Part shown: positions 50,651-61,305 of the stretch, piece by piece
How the letters are laid out: each line of letters opens with the position of its first letter
Numbering within the stretch: position 1 is the stretch's first letter
NCBI GenBank assembly: GCA_018389105.1
Contig: JACATO010001115.1
Span: 124,001-188,000 of the forward strand
From: Nautilus pompilius
Taxonomy: Eukaryota > Mollusca > Cephalopoda > Nautilida > Nautilidae
DNA: 64,000 nucleotides
Direction of reading: 5' to 3'
The notes under the pieces: generated by a model
Told to the model about the DNA's origin: nothing
The model's input: only the letters and a program-made list of their open reading frames with translations
Databases searched by the model: none
Program-made: the position numbers and the translations under genes

Positions 50651-51288
50651 ATAAGAACCGCATCCCGTACCAACATAGAAAGCTTTTGTGAGAAGAAATT
50701 AAATGTTAGATAACAGGGATTTAAACTCTAGTCTGTGGGGTTTCAGTGAAGTGTCTGGTAGTCTACAGGTTGTGTCGATACAGTATGACTACCTAAAAGT
50801 TGTTTATGCAGATGCAAGTCAACAAAAAGGCTACACAGACATAACAACAGTAAGTTGTTGGCCAGCAGAGGACAGTAATTTCGTTTCCAGTTAGCTGTGT
50901 GACTGCTCTAACACTATACTCACAGGATGATTACTGGGGCTTATTTGGTTTTCTAATGTTTTTCGATGACAAAGCACTGATTTTCAAAAACACTTTCTGA
51001 TGACATTAAAACCCAAATGGAAAAGTGAACAATGAGAAACGTAAGGCAGAAATTCAGATATGTATCAACTCCCTTCACCTGGGCATGCATAGTATAGGCA
51101 CAAGAAGGAAGAAAGTCATCAAGCCGAAGTGTTCACCTACCCAGTTGATTTTTTTAAACCGACCAACGATCTGACCACACAATTTCCACTGACTCAGTAT
51201 AACTAAATACATGTTTCCTATTTCTAATACTGTGTTTTCCTATAGGCAAAGTTATAACCCCTCGAATATGGCCTAAATTTGAAATGCT

Positions 51289-51366
51289 AGGGGCATTCAA
51301 ATGAAACCTGGCTAAAATAGCATTGCCACAATGGTATCTAGCCTTTGGGTTTCAGTGAACATCCCT
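51289..51366. repeat. Short palindromic MITE-like repeat, copy 2
   Basis: It begins GGGGCATTCAAATGAAACCT and ends GGTTTCAGTGAACATCCCTT, forming an imperfect hairpin related to the copies at 15493-15567 and 51686-51752. Confidence 0.6.
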
Positions 51367-51685
51367 TGTACTAATTTACTTTTTCAGCTGAAATCTTTTC
51401 AATAATTATGAATGCCTCAATAAGGTCTTCCCTCTAAAAGCCAAACTGCAGGAATAGTTCATGTGTGAATGTTACAATAACAAAGAAACAAGCTACAGAT
51501 TTAACAATAATATAATATTTCTAGCAAACGTAGATCTTGCTGTGGCTGTATTATCAAATTTTTTTACGAAGAACCAAAAATGTTTCACTTGCTGGGAGAG
51601 TATGTAGTAGAAGAGAACTATCAAATAGGAGACACATCTTGTTTTAATGAAGGTCATCTAGAATATGCAATGCAGACATTATATT

Positions 51686-51752
51686 AGGGATGTTCAAATG
51701 AAGCCCAGATGTTGCTCTGATGGTATCTGGCCTCCAGGTTTTGAATGTCCTT
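51686..51752. repeat. Short palindromic MITE-like repeat, copy 3
   Basis: It begins AGGGATGTTCAAATGAAGCC and ends CCAGGTTTTGAATGTCCTT. The middle, GATGGTATCTGGCCT, is shared with copy 2. No coding capacity is present. Confidence 0.6.
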
Positions 51753-51939
51753 AGTATATTTGTTGAAAGATGCTAATACCTTAAGATGAGCTCAAAGGAC
51801 TGAGAGACTTTAACTTTGGAAAACAAACAAACAAACACTATTTTTGACCTTTCATTTATTATAATTCCTAAATTCTTTATTTACTGCTATTTCATTGCAT
51901 TTCTATTTATTATTATATATAATAAATTCTAGTCTGTTT

Positions 51940-52400
51940 GATGCATACTCTTGGAAATGATGAATGTCATTTGCCAAATGTAACCAGTCTGGAAAATTAA
52001 CTTACCATTGCTATTGTTAAACCTATTCTAAATTTTTGTTTAGTTTGTCAAATTGTGTAATATTCTTAGAAATTCCTTCTGCATCAGTGTTATTTATATA
52101 CATAAAAAAGAGAATAGGCACAAGAAATGAACTCTGAGGTACTCCACTGGTAATACACACACTTTCAAACAGCATCATCTTTAAGAACTTTCTGAACTCA
52201 ATGTTAAGAGATAGACCACAGTCGTCATTTCTTTCACAAAAATATGTGTGGAACTGTTTTAAATGATTTACAGCAATCAAGATAAACATCTTTATTGCCA
52301 CCTTCCTGGTGACATTCTCAAGGATCTCTAGCAAAATACTTAATATTAGAAGGACTTCAACTTTCATTCATGCTGACAGTACTTTCTCATTACTGATGGA
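51940..52400 (-). mobile_element. Non-LTR retrotransposon reverse-transcriptase fragment
   Basis: The minus-strand frame contains SGVPQSSFLVPILFFMYINN, a decayed form of the reverse transcriptase motif S-G-V-P-Q-G-S-x-L-G-P-L-L-F-x-x-Y-I-N-D of jockey/CR1-type LINEs, followed by ISKNITQF in place of LFADDT. Upstream in the frame lies KAFDKV-poor, mutated sequence. It is a short 5'- and 3'-truncated remnant. Confidence 0.75.
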
Positions 52401-53239
52401 TTCCCAAAAAATCTTTTTTGAAGGGTAGCATCTGCTCATAGGTTAATTTATTAAGTTAAAATGGATCTCATCTGTACTATTACTTTTAGTTAAATGTTGC
52501 TTTCTTTTGTCCATCATCTAGATTAATATTAACTTTCACTTCAGGCATGGCCCATAATTTTCTTGAGTAAAAGCACTAGTGAAATAATTACAAGAATGTC
52601 AGCTACTTTTGAATGCTATTGACTATGTTACTCTGGTTGTCCTTGACCTCTGTATACCATCTGAAGTGCATCTGCATCCCATATTCAAATCAGTATTACT
52701 CAGCATAAATTGAGCCCTATGGGCTGTGGCACACAGTACCTTCCTCATTAAAGTAACCATTTGTAATGACAAATCTGTCTCGCTCCAACCCCACATGTTT
52801 TGGATTATGAGTGCATTGACTAAAGATGCAGCTAGGTCAAAACACACACCCAACAAATTAGCTTAGCCAGAATAAACACTTGTGTTTTCTGTTATTCTGA
52901 GATGAATGCAAAAACAATGTTTTCCTCAGGAAAAAAAATAAAGGTTATAAGCTAGAAGATGCTAAGAAGGATGGATGGATTTTTTTTTTTTGATTATTTT
53001 CTATGCATTTTTTAGTAACTAAATATTCAAAAATGCACATTAATGTATTTTTATGCATGGAGAAGAATTTGGAGAGCTAAGTGTTGCCCATCTTTGTGCT
53101 TGCTTGTGAAGAAGGCACAGAGTATGATAATGAGCTATGGAATACAGCTATGTAGCCATTGTTTATTTTCAGAACAGGATGCAACAGTGTGAGGATTAAG
53201 TTCCATTGTTGCTTGCTCATCCATGCCCTGTGTGCAGGC

Positions 53240-56200
53240 ATGCATGACTTACAGAACTATGTACTGCTTACACTGTCAACTCTGTACAGCTGCTTGGGGA
53301 GAGGTATTGGATCACAAAAAGAACTGTACATGCCAGACTACACAGTCTACCACAACCTGTCAGCACTGGAGTTGGCACTTGTGGAAATTGTCCAGAAAAA
53401 TTCCAATTACATGAAACTCAATCGACTCTATCGGTCTCGTCAAGACCGGTTCCAACTCATTTTACACATCACCAATTTTACTGGTAGTAGGGTTGCCTTT
53501 GCAACCATTCCCAAACTGAAAGTGTTGCTCTCCTATGGAGAGCATGCTCGAGAGTTCTTTCCTGTTGAGAGCCTTCTATACTTTTTGAGGAACTTGACCC
53601 AAGGTCTTTCAGCACCACCTGACAGTGCGGCTGAGCACTATTCAAAACAGATCCTGTCCAAGGTTGAGCTTTTTATCATTGCCATGGCAAATCCTGATGG
53701 CCGCCATATCATTGAGCAGAGTGGAAACTATTGCTGGCGGGGAACTGCATTGGGGGTAGATCTTGACAGAAACTTCGACTGGGAGTTTGCCAACAAAGGA
53801 AGTTCTGCTGACACCACAGATGAGGAATACAGAGGTACTCGTGCATTTTCAGGTAAACCTTTCGAAACAACTTCAGTGTTTTACTTTGCCTTTGCTTAAA
53901 TTAAACTATTTTATCTGTTATATCAGGACACTTTTTTAAAAAAAAATTTGTTTTATAGTGGTTTTTTTTTTTTTTTTTCTACATACAAAACCTGTCGGAA
54001 CCATCACAATAGTGAATATAATAAATTATGAAGGTGGGTTTTCTGTTGGAACTATGCTGCATCTTTTTACACTCAGTTTACTATTTCACTTTATCTTCCA
54101 GAACCAGAATGCCGAGCTTACATAGACTTGACCAAGAAGTACAGATTTGATGTCTTTGTTTCCTTCCATTCAGGCGTCAGGCAGATATTTCTTCCTTTTT
54201 CAGGTAAAAACTTCATTTTCTTTTCTTGTCTAGAGAATTGTGATGCAGTTCAATTATTAACATTACTTTCTGGCATTCCTAGACCTTCCCAGAAAACCCT
54301 ACTGACCCCTGGCTGGTTTATATCAGCATTAATTAAACATTGCTATTCCTTAAAACAAGGCAGTTCTTATCCTTATTTTCTTTTTCATATGTAGCAGGGT
54401 CTGCAGCAGTTCCGAGAACAGAGTCTAATTGTTGCTTGCTCCATTTTTTTTTTTTCAGATTCTCACTCATGGAAATCAAACAGGAAGCCATATAACATGA
54501 TACAGTTGTTGGATCTGGCCAGTAAACTGTCAACAGCCACCAAGTATTACTTCCATTATGGAAACACCTATGAGCTAAACCATTACACTGCTGATGGAAC
54601 AGTCTATGATTACATGGCAGGGATAACAAAGGTGGAAAAAGAATCGCGTTTATCTTTTTGTAAAGGGGAGCAGATGGTTGTGTCTAAATTAAAGTATCAA
54701 TTCTCAATAATAACTTTATCCCAAAAAGATCGTGCATTCCAAATTCTCAGCTTATTTCTAAATTATTTTTTCAGCTTTCTTTTTAATGAATATTCCATGT
54801 GCATAAGTTATTTTCTCAAACCTCCCCCATACACACACACACACCACAAAAGGAAGGAAGGAAAGAAATGAATAGAAATTTTGTTTGTCATTGTTTATTA
54901 AAAATTTTTTTTACAAACTCCTCTGTTGGTGTTAGTAAAAACAAACACAATAAATTATTTTTCAGTTAGCCAAAGGGTTAAAATCTTCTGAATAACATTT
55001 TCATATCTCTCGTGCCTGACCAGGTGATTTCTTTTCCTTTCTCCAGATACCGTTTTCTTATGCCATAGAGCTCTGGGGTACAGTCTACCACCAGAGGGAC
55101 AGCTGCTTTGATCTCTTTAACCCTCCAAACAAAAATCTCCAGGTAAGTTGTGCTCCATTTAAAACACCTGTCTGTGAGCAGGTTTTAGTGAGAAAGACTC
55201 GTTTTATATCATGTCTCATTGTAGCTGGGACAGCGTGTAAAATATGTAGGGAAGGAAAAGTTATGTAAATAAGTATGTTTTAAGAATAAACGTGTACACA
55301 CACGGACAGACATGGACGGACTTGGTGAATTCCAGAAAATTTAAAAGTGCAAAATCTCTTGGCCTTTGGCAATTTTTGCAAGACTTTTGGAACTCAGTTC
55401 CTTAACATTTCATCAGAAAGCTATTTGAAAAAGTATGCCATGCCAAATTGAGAAACTCTGTAAAGGATAGCACATAAAACAATTTTTAAAATTTGTGTAA
55501 TAGAACTTTGCCATCTAATGTATCATATCCCTTATTTATGTAGTTAGTATTTGTACATTGTTTTCCGTTAGTAAGCCTTTTGATTTGCCACAGTTTGTGT
55601 CAGCATTGTCTAATGTAATATGTGGATGTTTATCGATGGAATAATAATAACAGAAATTATCATGTCACTGATATTCAGTTGCTACTAAAGAGTCTTTTTG
55701 CATACAAATATTCTTTAGGTGGAGTTTATGCGCGTGTTCAGTAATTGGAGTTACTTTTTCAAAATAAGCTCCAACATTAGTGGTAGGTCTATGATACTTT
55801 TATGTGCAGGCACAGAAAACTAGAAGCTCGGGCTGGTTTAGCCAGAATGACTAACTTAGTCCTCAACAGCCATTGTCAGTAGGCCGTAGTTCTCAACCTG
55901 TAATTAAAGAGGATTTCATTTTGTTTCTGAGTTTCCGACAAATATTGTGCAGGGTATTTTTAGAATCTGTCCTGTTTGTTCTGCAATACAGGAAGCACTA
56001 AGGGAGGTTCATCCAATTTATGAAACTCTGCTGTTGTATCTGATAAGATGGAAGGAACAGCAGATAAAAAACTACATGAATCCTGAGGTAGGTCTGTAAA
56101 TATTGACTGATTTTACTACTTTGTTCTGTTGTTTATTTGCTTCCAAATAAAATATACCAAATGACAACCTGTTTCTCTCTGAATATAAAAAGGAAAGTTT

Positions 56201-56805
56201 GCAAGTCAGTATTTGACCAAGATCAGAGCTGATAGTTTGAGTAACTATATATAAAAGTGTATTGCCATCAAGTAAAATTATCATAGGCTGGTGTCTGACA
56301 GCCCTGCAGCAGTGACTACAACTGGACATGAATATTAATGTACTGGTAAAAAGTGCCAAATGAATATCTTTTATGATTTAATTCTAAAACTGTAACCTTT
56401 CTGCTCTTTCTAAACATTTCTGGTTTTCCTAATGCCTAAAAAATGATGGAAAGGTACTGAATTGCATTTTACCTTTGTCATTGCTGCTATTCATTTGGTC
56501 AGGTAGTGGTGATAAAAATCAAACAGTGAAATAAAAATCTTGAGAACCAAATGATTTTTCTTTTGTTTCTTTAAAGTTTGTATTGTTTATTTAATTTCTT
56601 TTTTTCTTTTTTTCCCCTCTTGCAGAATGATGCCCCATCATTAGCACTTGGCCTTTTCCTGCTTGGAGCAGTGGTTATCCTAACTGTCCTTGCAGCTTTC
56701 CATACCAAGTTTCCTTATGTGTGTCGCCTCTATCAGCGACGAAGAGTTATCAGCCTGCGCTCTCTCAGTTCAACATTTTCTGTGATGAACATAATGAAAT
56801 CTTAG
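53240..56805 (+). CDS. Membrane-anchored M14 metallocarboxypeptidase
   Basis: M14 enzymes remove C-terminal residues using a zinc ion. Coding exons are 53240-53852, 54102-54203, 54459-54631, 55047-55142, 55992-56087 and 56626-56805. All borders are AG/GT and phases agree, giving 419 residues. The ATG at 53240 lies two bases after a strong pyrimidine-rich acceptor (53237), so the 5' UTR is spliced. Residues 1-24 look like a signal peptide. Zinc ligands are H102 and E105 (SYGEHAREF) and H227 (VSFHSG). R155 (NPDGR) and R177 match the substrate-binding arginines, and E304 (YAIELWG) is the catalytic glutamate. The usual Asn before R177 is Asp176. EYRGTRAFSEPECRA is the family's typical segment before the third ligand. 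Residues about 366-385 are a transmembrane helix, followed by a basic tail (YQRRR). The closest group I recall is the A-like set including plant At5g42320-type proteins; this is uncertain. Confidence 0.9.
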
Positions 56806-56999
56806 TATCCTGCCTCACTTTCATGTCACCCACAATCACTTGCTAATACAAAATTCTCTGAACCGTGTAACATCGCAGTCTCTGTATCCAGAACTTTCCA
56901 AAAATTTTCCTGAGATCAACCCACGTGGTATTATATATGTATACAACTGATTTGAAGAAAGTGATGTTTTAATCTACTTCCATTTTATGCAAAGATTCT

Positions 57000-59690
57000 T
57001 CTATTTAACACACAATAGTTCATTATTTAGGTAAGAATGTTCTATACTGCTGTACAAATTACAGGACTATACACTTTTTAAAAAATTATTTTCATTTTGA
57101 AACTGTAGGCTTTTTAAAATTTCACATAGTTGTGTATTCTATTAAAATCTAGCATACCATTCCATTTTCACATTAAGGTGGAAACCTTGGCTTAAGAATT
57201 ATCACAATGGTTGGGACTTCATCTGTACAGGTAAGACTGGAACATTGCGTGCAGATTTGAGCTGCTGTACCCAGGAAGACTTGGAAACTCCTACTCTTCT
57301 TTTAAGTCAGTTTTCCCGACCCATTAACAACCCTTTAAAAATCATCTGTGAAAGTCCAAGTTGATCAGAATCTGTCTCACCCACATCCATATAGTCCTAC
57401 TATCCTGAGTCAGTTGTATTTGAATTTCTCTCAATGCTACAATTTATTTATTAAGATAATAAAATAAACGATGTCAATTAACATGAACCTGCTTTACAAG
57501 CTAAATATGCACTGCTGTATCATATGAGTTACTCCCTGAAACACAGGTACCTAAAATGAGATGGCACATTAGAAAAATACACATACATCTATTATGGGTG
57601 GTTATGTGCAAAATTGTAATGTAAATGTGTAATATAGTATAAATAAAATAGTGAGCCATAGCAACTTATACAATTTTATGGTTTGGCCTTATAAGAGAAA
57701 TTGCACATGTGAACTACAAATTTTTGTCAATGGATGCTCTCACTAGAAATCTTGTAAATGATTCTAAAAGCCGGGAGTGTGTGTGTCCTCTGGCCACTTG
57801 CTGTTAGAGGACACTCACCATTGGCTCTGGTTACAAAGCTGGTGGAATTTTCTCAGTGAAACAGTAATTCCTTGTGTTAAATACGGCTATGTAGTACTAC
57901 ACTGCAGTTAGGTTTTTACTGTGTACAAAGGACCCATTTTATTTGCTATGGTTTTGTATGTGAATAAAGAGCTCAGCTTGTGAGTAATTAATGTTCTTAA
58001 AAATCCACTTATGAACCTGTTTTACTCAGATAATCTATTATTAAAAATGGCATCTTTTGAATCATATGATTGTCAGTATGAAGAGATAATAGATTGGTTA
58101 CTCAGATAAGCTAACCTGTTAGAAAGGACAATTTAATCAGGTACTACGGTTTTGAAGCCAGGCTGGCTGTATTCTTAGACTGAAATGATAATTGCGTTCA
58201 TACAGTAAGTTATGATATGTGTATAACATCTGTACTTTTTACCACATCTAATGGAATATTATTAAAATTTACTTCACTTTATCATAGATTATTAATTCCA
58301 AAATGACTAGTTGCATACCTGGTGATGGACAGAGGTGGATCTGCTGTTGTGTTGTATAACCATAGTGATGGAAGGGTGGAGTAGCTATTTTGCCACGTAA
58401 CAGATGCTGATGTACTATAGTATCTGTTATGTTGTATAATAGTAATAATGAGTAGGTGAGGCTGTACTCCAGCAATTTAATATTGGTTTTGTGATACTGA
58501 TGAAAAGGGTGGAGGTTGTATTGTTAAAAGTGGTGATGAATGATTAAGTATATTGTTTATGTGAACAAGTCTTGGTGTAATATTTCACAGGATGAAAACA
58601 TGAATGAATTTCTACTGATTGTTAAGACATTTTAAAAGGACTTCTGATTAATAAATGAGTTTTGAAAAAATCGTTGGAATATTGTTGATTTTGTAGAGAT
58701 GGCTTGATTTATAGTAGAAATGGTTGTCTAATTAGCTTAATGTTAGCACAGTCAGTTTAGTATCTAGAAGTGGTTTGGTTTCTTTTGCTATTCTGTAATA
58801 CCTCTTTATGTGGATAGGATTTACTCTAGTTTCCATGGTTTTCCATTCAGAAGATATCGCATTGGGCCACTTTTGTGCTACTCATTCTTTATGATGTCAC
58901 ATATCCACTGTCCATTCCAGGTGATAATAGACTAGTCAGCAGGTATGCCAACAACAGTATGCAAGTTTCACATACACTAACTAGTGAGCCAAATGTGGTT
59001 TAGGCTACAGAGATACCCTTTTATTAGTAACAAAGAACCAGTCAATGCATACAGATTAAAATTAGAATGTTTCTAATGTATGTAGTCCTGATAAATTTAG
59101 ACTTCTACAATTTAATCCAGAGAGAGTCGCTTTTGTTTTGTAATACCAGTGGCACACAGTTGCCCAGTGTTGAATGCCACATGACAAAATGATATGTCAA
59201 ACTACCAATAGAAAACACAAAAATAGCTTTCATTTTACAGAAAAAAATAACTAGTCACTGATTCCCTTCTTTTGATCTGCTGATCACTTTCTAGCCTTTC
59301 ACTTGAGGTGCCAACAAAAAGAATCTGGCATAGTGGATAATCCTGTCAGTCTTATGAATGCTTTACCAAACCAGGTAGTGGAGGTAGGAAGCATATTTCC
59401 TAAAATAGACTGGACTCACCTTTTTGTTCAAAGTTTTAAACTTCATACTGGACACTGCTATATGTAGCAGTATTCATACACTTCAACATTAAACTATATT
59501 AGGTTTTGAACACGTCAGCTTTGGAACATATCCAGAGATTGCTCCATGTTGTCATGGAGCTGATCCTATATCTAAGATACAATGGTACTCCTAGTCTGTT
59601 TCTCTTAAAATGAAGCATAAAAAAAAAAATATATATATATCCAGAATAATTTGAAAATAAAGAATAAAAGCAGTTATGGTAAATAAATTT
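57000..59690. other. 3' UTR and intergenic DNA, no gene seen
   Basis: AATAAA signals downstream of the carboxypeptidase stop occur near 57,462, 57,644 and 57,963, so the 3' UTR may extend over about 1 kb. Beyond that I see only AT-rich DNA up to the convergent minus-strand gene, whose own polyadenylation signal (AATAAA on the minus strand) lies near 59,690. Confidence 0.45.
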
Positions 59691-59768
59691 ATTTTCATCA
59701 TAACTTCTAATTTTTTAAAAGAGTTTGCAAGAGATTAATGATTACTGGCAATGCTGCATTAAATTTGT

Positions 59769-60758
59769 TTATATGCAGTACTTATCTCCAGTAAGCACAA
59801 ACAGATTGTGCTGTGATGTGCCAAGAACAGCTGCTAATGTGTGTAGAAAACAAAGCTCTGAGTGCCTTATCAGAGTAGCAGCATCAGAAGATAGCAGCAA
59901 CACAAGCTGCATTTCATCAATGCTGTACTTGCCACTGTGAAGGAACCTTGCATCATATCTGTTGAACAGTTTTGAAATTTTGGACTGCATGTCATCAACA
60001 CAATGAATGGCAACAGATCCTGCGGGGAAGAAAAAGGCTGACAGGCAAGCAGAAGCTAGATCGATTTGTAACTTCTTAATCTCTTTGTTTTCACTGGCAT
60101 TATTTTTTACATAGAGTCTGACTGCGAAATACGACTGCAAACTCCCCACCACTTTACAATATTCTGAATTTGTGGCATAGCCGAATCTCGGATGCTCCCC
60201 AAAATGCAAAATGCTATTGTTATTTTTGTTATTGTTTGTCGTTTGCTTGCATTCTGATTCACCAACTCTGTGTACCTTAGTCAATGACCTGTTCGATCGC
60301 TTGGACAGGGTTACGGGCATTTTCCCGCTGTTAGGAGGTGTGGGCGTTTTTAACAAGCGACAAGTACTGTACTTCTGTGGATTGGAATGCAGCAAGTAAA
60401 ACCAACACTCCGGCCGTTCTTGACTCGGGGAAGCTTCTTGCCCGCGCAAACCGCTCTGCGAACTCACCGGTACGTATTTGGGGTAGCTCGTGCTTATCTC
60501 AGCAGCGTGAAATGCACCGAACGGGCAGCAATTATTACCCTGCTCTTCGACGGGATCCTCCCCTTTTCTCAGCTGCGTTAACGCTTCGGCGATGTGCCTC
60601 AAGGAGAGCTCCCGGAAGGCGGCCTCCCCCCGCCACCTTGCCGCAGGTTTCGCCCGATTAGATTTCTCGCTGCGTTGTTCGCAACTCGAATTCGATCCCA
60701 ACAAATCCAGAGATCCGTAGTCGATCAGGACATGGCATTCAGACCCGCCGGCGGCCAT
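59769..60758 (-). CDS. Single-exon gene of unknown function, 329 residues
   Basis: I do not recognise this protein. It is one uninterrupted open frame beginning MAAGGSECHVLIDYG, with a good initiation context (AGA before ATGG). Residues about 20-185 are polar and low in order, including a short Asn-rich run (NNNKNNN, about 175-181). Residues about 195-325 look folded: YFAVRLYVKN, then a helical-looking LQIDLASACLSAFFFPAGSV, MQSKISKLFNRYDARF, and LHTLAAVLG near the end. No membrane segment, signal peptide or catalytic motif is evident. The 5' half is CpG-rich and part of the promoter area shared with TRMT6, whose start codon lies about 550 bp away in the opposite direction. Length, the strong start and composition support a real gene. 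A retained intronless gene or an old retrocopy is possible. Confidence 0.7.
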   Translation of the reverse strand: MAAGGSECHVLIDYGSLDLLGSNSSCEQRSEKSNRAKPAARWRGEAAFRELSLRHIAEALTQLRKGEDPVEEQGNNCCPFGAFHAAEISTSYPKYVPVSSQSGLRGQEASPSQERPECWFYLLHSNPQKYSTCRLLKTPTPPNSGKMPVTLSKRSNRSLTKVHRVGESECKQTTNNNKNNNSILHFGEHPRFGYATNSEYCKVVGSLQSYFAVRLYVKNNASENKEIKKLQIDLASACLSAFFFPAGSVAIHCVDDMQSKISKLFNRYDARFLHSGKYSIDEMQLVLLLSSDAATLIRHSELCFLHTLAAVLGTSQHNLFVLTGDKYCI

Positions 60759-61305
60759 TCTTCCCCCGACCCGTCAGGGAAGGAAATCCACTCAGTCACC
60801 CATCACAGCAGCATAGGCCTCGTTTGAAATCTCCTTGTTGCTTTTTTCTTTTTTTTTTTTATAGAAATGGACAAATACCTAGACGCCTTATTCAACCATT
60901 TGATTCGATAAATACTCGGTATCTGAACTCTTTCGCCCGCTGCTGCCAAAAAAAGCGAGACAAGCAATGGCGGCGACACGTTGCTTTGACAACGCAAATG
61001 GGGACCGCTTAAATCGTTAAAACATTAATTAGAATCCGGAAAACGTTCCACAAAATGTTGGAAAAAATTATTGTAGATATACTAAAATTTTTTTTTTAAA
61101 TCGGATTACGTTGCTTTTATCCGTTTGGCAAGAAAAAATAATTTTTTTTAACAACTTGTTGTGTTTTTTTTTTTTTTTTTTTTTCAATATCGTCGTAATC
61201 TGGCACCGTCGTCATTTAGAAGCGGAAGTGGTAACGCACGTGCGTCTCTCGTCAGCATTTAATATCAGTTAAAACTCTTCTTTATTTTTTAAAAAAAAAA
61301 AAAAA
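60759..61305. promoter_or_regulatory. Divergent promoter between the unknown gene and TRMT6
   Basis: The interval separates two start codons facing away from each other. A GCGGAAGTG ETS-type site lies at 61222-61230 and a CACGTG E-box at 61237-61242, both within 90 bases of the TRMT6 start. Homopolymer T runs near 61,090 and 61,165 break up the region. Such ETS plus E-box pairs are common in housekeeping promoters. Confidence 0.55.

Noticed and set aside
52623..52856. 77-codon minus-strand open frame next to the RT fragment
   Set aside because: It could be part of the same LINE, but it shows no RT or endonuclease motif I can recognise.
53159..53239. Longer N-terminus for the carboxypeptidase from ATG 53159
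   Set aside because: A strong polypyrimidine acceptor ends at 53237, and the reading before it is Cys-rich and unlike a signal peptide. The ATG at 53240 is a better start.
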